A stretch of DNA of 18,375 nt from Gammaproteobacteria bacterium (GTDB lineage: Bacteria > Pseudomonadota > Gammaproteobacteria > PS1 > Pseudothioglobaceae): the NCBI GenBank assembly GCA_028599035.1, contig JAQRMT010000016.1, forward strand, positions 1 to 18,375. The letters run 5' to 3'. The position numbers and the translations under genes were made by a program. The notes beneath the pieces are model-generated. The model searched no databases, was not told the DNA's origin, and saw only the letters and a list, made by a program, of their open reading frames with translations. Below are positions 15,314 to 18,375 of this stretch, piece after piece; positions within the stretch are counted from its first letter, which is position 1, and the number at the start of each line of letters is the position of its first letter.

Positions 15314-15624
15314 AAGATTTTTCTACTATTGAACTAAACGAGCACTTAAAAAACAACCAACCTTTGCTGCTGGATGTGCGTGAGCAATGGGAATGGGATA
15401 AATGTCATTTTAAAAACTCAACACTACTGCCAATGGGGAAAATTATGGCCAATATTGAACAATTAAACAAAGCACAAGAAACTGTTATTATTTGCCATCA
15501 CGGCATTCGCTCTATGCAGGTAGCTCGCTATTTTGACTCCATCGGCTTTGAAAATATCATTAATTTACGAGGCGGTATTGACGCTTGGGCGAAGCAGATT
15601 GATACTTCTATGGCGTTATATTGA
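15310..15624 (+). CDS. Single-domain rhodanese-like protein
   Basis: A 104-residue stand-alone rhodanese, a cytoplasmic sulfurtransferase-type domain that carries sulfur as a persulfide on one cysteine. The N-terminal LLLDVREQWEW and the active-site loop CHHGIRS, with C62 as the persulfide-bearing residue, are intact, and the closing NLRGGIDAWAKQID is typical. I chose ATG 15310 because AAGGAT lies nine bases upstream and because it overlaps the VWA stop as ATGA. An ATG at 15286 in the same frame would add eight residues that do not look like rhodanese. The six-residue loop size resembles sulfur-handling rhodaneses such as GlpE rather than Cdc25-like phosphatases. It is the last gene of the MoxR-VWA unit and overlaps pxpC, on the other strand, by 17 bases. 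Confidence 0.94.
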   Translation: MKDFSTIELNEHLKNNQPLLLDVREQWEWDKCHFKNSTLLPMGKIMANIEQLNKAQETVIICHHGIRSMQVARYFDSIGFENIINLRGGIDAWAKQIDTSMALY

Positions 15625-16522
15625 TTTTAAAGAAGGTGTTAAATTCTTTGCGTTTTTGCTGTGCTTGCTCAACACTCATTAACTCAAAACTGACTTTGGT
15701 GTTGGGGTGGCGTTGTGCAAGTTTGGATAAATCCAATGAAAACACGGTGCCGATTTTAGGGTAGCCGCCAATATTTGGCGTGTCTTTTAAGAGGATAATC
15801 GGCAAGCCATCGGTGGTGATTTCCACGCTTCCGTAACTGATTCCTTCGGAAATCATACGGGAGTTTTTGCCAGAGATAGGAGTGCCATTTAGGCGACATC
15901 CCGTTCTGTCGCTGTCTTTAGTGACGGTATAATCTTGTTGAAAGAATAATTGGCGTTGTTTAATGTCAAAATCATTAAATTGATAGGTTGGCAATAACCT
16001 TAAGACTACATCCTTTTTATAATTTGGAAAATATTTTGTTGGAATAGAGCGAAAAGTTGTCTTTTTGAATAGTTTGTAAGGCAATTTATCGCCTCTGGTT
16101 AGTTTGGCGCCAATCTGTTCGCGTAAATTAACCGATCTTGAGTCGAATAATATCGGCGTATTAAGCCCACCTTTAACTGCTAAATACGCTCTCACACCGA
16201 TTTTAGGGTTACCCCAACTCAGAATATCACCCTGATAAATTTGCACATTACACCACATTTGTGCTAATTTATCATTAATTTTAAAGTCAAAATCTGCCCC
16301 TGTGACTGCAATAAAGGTGTCTATTTGCGCTTCAAGTATTAAGCCACCAAAATTTATTTCAATAACAGCATCACCAAAACGATTGCCAAGTAAATGGTTG
16401 CCCCAACAATAAGCATGTTCGTCCATTACACCCGATTGACTCATGCCGTGCATTCCATGATTAAAACGACCATAATCTTGTATGGTGGATAAAAATCCAG
16501 GGTGGATAACCTCAAAACTCAT
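15608..16522 (-). CDS. pxpC: 5-oxoprolinase subunit PxpC (biotin-dependent carboxyltransferase-like)
   Basis: PxpC (YbgK/KipA family) is one of three subunits of the prokaryotic ATP-dependent 5-oxoprolinase, which opens 5-oxo-L-proline to L-glutamate. The 304 residues begin FEVIHPGFLSTIQDYGR, the family opening, and contain MSQSGVMDEHAYCWGNHLLGN in two conserved pieces (SGVMD and NHLLGN). GGYPKIGTVFSLDL near the end is also typical. Residues 210-250 (DRTGCRLNG, SEGISYGSVEI, GLPIILL) match the cyclophilin-like core shared with carboxyltransferase domains. It overlaps pxpB by four bases (ATGA) and its 3' end overlaps the convergent rhodanese gene. Confidence 0.95.
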   Translation of the reverse strand: MSFEVIHPGFLSTIQDYGRFNHGMHGMSQSGVMDEHAYCWGNHLLGNRFGDAVIEINFGGLILEAQIDTFIAVTGADFDFKINDKLAQMWCNVQIYQGDILSWGNPKIGVRAYLAVKGGLNTPILFDSRSVNLREQIGAKLTRGDKLPYKLFKKTTFRSIPTKYFPNYKKDVVLRLLPTYQFNDFDIKQRQLFFQQDYTVTKDSDRTGCRLNGTPISGKNSRMISEGISYGSVEITTDGLPIILLKDTPNIGGYPKIGTVFSLDLSKLAQRHPNTKVSFELMSVEQAQQKRKEFNTFFKINITP

Positions 16523-17223
16523 AGCAGGCCACCGTTTTGTAAATATTCATCACGCGTGATTGCATGGAATTGCACCGCATCACCAACCTGAAATTTATTA
16601 ATATTGTCAGGATTGTTGAGTGATAAATCTAGCGAGGTTCGCCCTATGATATTCCATCCGCCAGAGGAGCCAGTGGGGTAAATAGCAGTTTGATTATCGG
16701 CAATGGCAACACTGCCTGCAGGCACTGTGACTCTTGGTGTGGTTAGCCTCGGCATTTGTATCTGCCTATTAACTTCGCCCAAATAAGCAAAGACAGGGCT
16801 GAAGCCGATAGCATAAACCAAATACGGTTGTGCCGTGTGGATTTTAATAAACAAGCGTATATCCAAATTCTTTTCTAATAAAAGTCGATTAAGGTCTGGA
16901 CCCACTTCGGTGTCGTAATAAACAGGAATGCTTATTATTTTCGGCTTAAAGGAAGAAACGCCATTATTTTGTTGATTTAACAATATTTCTACTTTGTTGA
17001 TAAACGCTTGGTAAGTGATTTTATTTAAATCATAGCTAATATGCAGCGAAGTGTAGGACGGGGTCATATCAATCACGATATTACCAAGTGTAGTCTTTAA
17101 TAGATGAGAAAACAAGGCAATTTTACTCGGTAGGGCAGCATTGATTTTGTTGCCGAAATAGATGAGTATTGAGTTTTCGCCTGCCAGTGTGATATTATGC
17201 ATTACGAAGTCGTTGTAATGCAT
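16519..17223 (-). CDS. pxpB: 5-oxoprolinase subunit PxpB
   Basis: PxpB (YbgJ/KipI family) forms the second 5-oxoprolinase subunit with PxpC. In Bacillus the homologous KipI also inhibits kinase KinA, a role not expected here. The C-terminal cyclophilin-like domain is well conserved: PVYYDTEVGPDLNRLL, then VPAGSVAIADNQTAIYPTGS and GGWNIIGRT. One departure is GFSPVFAYLG, where the family usually has a Gly instead of Val in GFxPGFxYL. The 234-residue reading starts at ATG 17223 and overlaps pxpA by 29 bases. The Met at residue 8 (17202, MHNITLAGENSI) reduces the overlap to eight bases and begins just before conserved sequence, so it is an equally good start. No clear Shine-Dalgarno sequence decides between them. 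Confidence 0.93.
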   Translation of the reverse strand: MHYNDFVMHNITLAGENSILIYFGNKINAALPSKIALFSHLLKTTLGNIVIDMTPSYTSLHISYDLNKITYQAFINKVEILLNQQNNGVSSFKPKIISIPVYYDTEVGPDLNRLLLEKNLDIRLFIKIHTAQPYLVYAIGFSPVFAYLGEVNRQIQMPRLTTPRVTVPAGSVAIADNQTAIYPTGSSGGWNIIGRTSLDLSLNNPDNINKFQVGDAVQFHAITRDEYLQNGGLL

Positions 17224-17863
17224 TTATAGAGGCAGGGTTATCACTGTGAAAGCAAATAGTGTCAATTTGAAAAGATTGCTCAATTAAGAATTTTTGATAT
17301 TGTTCAACAATGATATCAGCGTTCTTTAAAACCGCTCCTTTTGCACTGCGTGGTAGTATTTTATTGCCGTTGTATGCTCTATCGGCAAAAACCTCATACA
17401 ACACGCTAGTATCAGTTTTTAAGTTTTTAACGCCTGCTTGTACCACCAAACTTAAACATTCGTCAATCGTTTGAATAACCTTACAAATTACCTTAAACAC
17501 TACTGGGCTGCACATCATGTCGTGATACAGCGCACCATGTGGTTTGATGTATTCAAGGATTGCGTCATTCTCGTGGCAAAGTTTTTGAAAATGCGATATT
17601 TGCTGGTAAAGCAAGTCATACAAAGCCTTGTCACTTAATTTTTGACTAATACGACCAAAATTCTCTGTATCCGCATAACTGGGGTGTGCACCGATTTTCA
17701 CTGAATGGTGCTTGGCGAGTTGGATGGCTTGAATCATGCTAGTATCATCGCCAATATGCCCACCACAAGCAATATTGGCAACATCAATAAATGGCATAAT
17801 ATCGTTATCTGGGTTGGGCACCAGACATTCGCCTAAATCACAATTGATTAATCTTTTACTCAC
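17195..17863 (-). CDS. pxpA: 5-oxoprolinase subunit PxpA (LamB/YcsF family)
   Basis: PxpA is the third subunit of the prokaryotic 5-oxoprolinase and is needed with PxpB and PxpC for ATP-driven ring opening. Family motifs are clear: INCDLGE at the N-terminus, VANIACGGHIGDD, IGAHPSYADTENFGR, YIKPHGALYHDMM and EVFADRAYNGNKI. I chose the GTG at 17863 (222 residues), because family members start just before the N-x-D-L-G-E motif and a TATAAT lies upstream at 17899-17894. A TTG at 17917 would add 18 unrelated residues and overlap the divergent dUTPase gene. The protein is shorter than E. coli PxpA (244), mainly near the C-terminus, where FHSDNP replaces the usual HGDNP phrase. It heads the pxpA-pxpB-pxpC operon. 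Confidence 0.93.
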   Translation of the reverse strand: MSKRLINCDLGECLVPNPDNDIMPFIDVANIACGGHIGDDTSMIQAIQLAKHHSVKIGAHPSYADTENFGRISQKLSDKALYDLLYQQISHFQKLCHENDAILEYIKPHGALYHDMMCSPVVFKVICKVIQTIDECLSLVVQAGVKNLKTDTSVLYEVFADRAYNGNKILPRSAKGAVLKNADIIVEQYQKFLIEQSFQIDTICFHSDNPASINALQRLRNA

Positions 17864-17871
17864 AGTATAAT
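17844..17871 (+). promoter_or_regulatory. Candidate promoter of the dUTPase gene
   Basis: TTGATT (17844-17849) and a perfect TATAAT (17866-17871) stand 16 bases apart on the plus strand. Transcription would start near 17878, giving a leader of about 22 bases before the ATG at 17900. The -35 box and spacer lie inside the 5' coding end of the divergent pxpA, so this promoter is embedded in a gene. Confidence 0.5.
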
Positions 17872-17893
17872 ATTCGCCAACAAAACTATCTTT

Positions 17894-17899
17894 ATTATA
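17894..17899 (-). promoter_or_regulatory. Candidate -10 box of the pxpABC operon
   Basis: On the minus strand a perfect TATAAT (17899-17894) abuts the dUTPase start codon. The -35 region at 17922-17917 reads AACATT and matches poorly, so an activator may be needed, or the site may be fortuitous. Transcription would begin near 17887, about 24 bases before the pxpA GTG, which excludes the upstream TTG as a start. Both divergent promoters overlap and would compete for polymerase. Confidence 0.35.
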
Positions 17900-18375
17900 A
17901 TGAATCAAATTAAACAAATGTTTGAGTTACAACAAAAACTCAACGATGCCACCAATGGTCTAATTTGGACTGAGGGAGCGACTAAAGAGGGGCGGCAAAT
18001 TTCATGGCTTCGTTGTATTTATATGGAAGCCGCTGAGGCGATTGACTCGTTTAACTGGAAACACTGGAAAGACATTGAAGGCGAGCCTGATTTAGATAAT
18101 GCCAAGGTTGAATTAGTGGATATTTGGCATTTTATTATGAGTGAGGCAATTCACTTTGGTGATACGCAATTTGCTGAGGCGTATGAAGAGATGGTGCCTG
18201 AGAGGGAAATTAATGCAGAAATGACGGTAGAAATTTTAGAAAAAATAGTGGCAGTTTCTGCCAGTGCTAATGTGGATAAAGCACAAAATGGCTTGTATGA
18301 AATCACGGGGTTGTTCTTTCAAGCGTTGGCAATGATGGGGATGAATGTGCCTGAACTCTACAAACGCTATTTGGT
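17900..18375 (+). CDS. dUTP diphosphatase, dimeric all-alpha type (C-terminus beyond window)
   Basis: All-alpha NTP pyrophosphatase of the dimeric dUTPase family (dUTPase_2), found in kinetoplastids, Campylobacter and some other bacteria and phages. It is unrelated to the trimeric Dut. It hydrolyses dUTP to dUMP and pyrophosphate, protecting DNA from uracil and supplying dTMP synthesis. The visible 158 residues contain the magnesium-binding ExxE...ExxD signature: E43 and E46 (YMEAAEAIDSFNWKHWK) and E71 and D74 (VELVDIWHFIMSE). The downstream helices are cut by the window edge in LYKRYLV. The ATG at 17900 follows a short leader without an obvious Shine-Dalgarno sequence; an ATG at 17918 is less likely. 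It faces away from pxpA across 36 bases. Confidence 0.9.
   Translation, partial: MNQIKQMFELQQKLNDATNGLIWTEGATKEGRQISWLRCIYMEAAEAIDSFNWKHWKDIEGEPDLDNAKVELVDIWHFIMSEAIHFGDTQFAEAYEEMVPEREINAEMTVEILEKIVAVSASANVDKAQNGLYEITGLFFQALAMMGMNVPELYKRYL

Noticed and set aside
12933..15624. Reading the MoxR-VWA-rhodanese trio as an antiphage defence island
   Set aside because: No nuclease, toxin, recombinase or mobile-element gene lies nearby, the flanks are core metabolic operons, and base composition looks like the surroundings.
17864..17917. Longer PxpA starting at TTG 17917
   Set aside because: The extra 18 residues match nothing in the family, the start overlaps the divergent dUTPase gene, and the likely -10 box lies downstream of it.

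Overview
The window reads as a gene-dense, AT-rich gammaproteobacterial chromosome segment. The conserved blocks pdxA-rsmA-apaG-apaH and DUF493(ybeD)-lipB-lipA match gammaproteobacterial gene order. The low GC, very short gaps and overlapping stop codons resemble the sulfur-oxidising SUP05/Thioglobus group and its mussel and clam symbionts. That placement is inferred from style and gene content; no marker gene here settles it. No rRNA, tRNA, insertion sequence, phage gene or CRISPR array was found.

Layout. (1) 1-2190, minus strand: the N-terminal two-thirds of bamA (cut by the window edge), preceded by a small DUF971 gene. (2) 2268-3098, plus: dapF, whose stop codon interlocks with that of the converging apaH. 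(3) 3095-5982, minus: pdxA-rsmA-apaG-apaH, one operon with every junction overlapping. (4) 6110-10974, plus: an RND efflux unit made of a periplasmic adaptor, a possible 60-residue small protein, and a large inner-membrane permease with an unusual charged cytoplasmic tail. No outer-membrane channel gene is present. (5) 11052-12869, minus: the lipoate operon DUF493-lipB-lipA. (6) 12933-15624, plus: a tightly coupled trio of MoxR-type AAA+ ATPase, putative metallopeptidase with VWA-like domain, and single-domain rhodanese. (7) 15608-17863, minus: pxpA-pxpB-pxpC, the ATP-dependent 5-oxoprolinase. (8) 17900 to the end, plus: a dimeric-type dUTP diphosphatase, cut by the edge.

Most of this is housekeeping: outer-membrane assembly, lysine/peptidoglycan precursor synthesis, pyridoxal phosphate synthesis, rRNA methylation, dinucleoside tetraphosphate clearance, lipoylation, 5-oxoproline recycling and dUTP sanitation. 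The less ordinary parts are the MoxR/metallopeptidase-VWA/rhodanese trio, whose joint function is not established, and the RND unit, with its Met-rich adaptor loop, possible small partner and long permease tail. The acidic, repeat-encoded surface loop of BamA is also worth a look.

Regulatory signals were read by eye. Convincing -10 boxes sit in the divergent spacers at 5983-6109 and 17864-17899 and upstream of bamA. No clear rho-independent terminator with a U-tract was seen, and two convergent gene pairs overlap and so leave no room for one between their stops. No gene-free stretch exceeds 300 bases; the longest possible one is 7259-7452 (194 bases), which holds the uncertain 60-residue gene.
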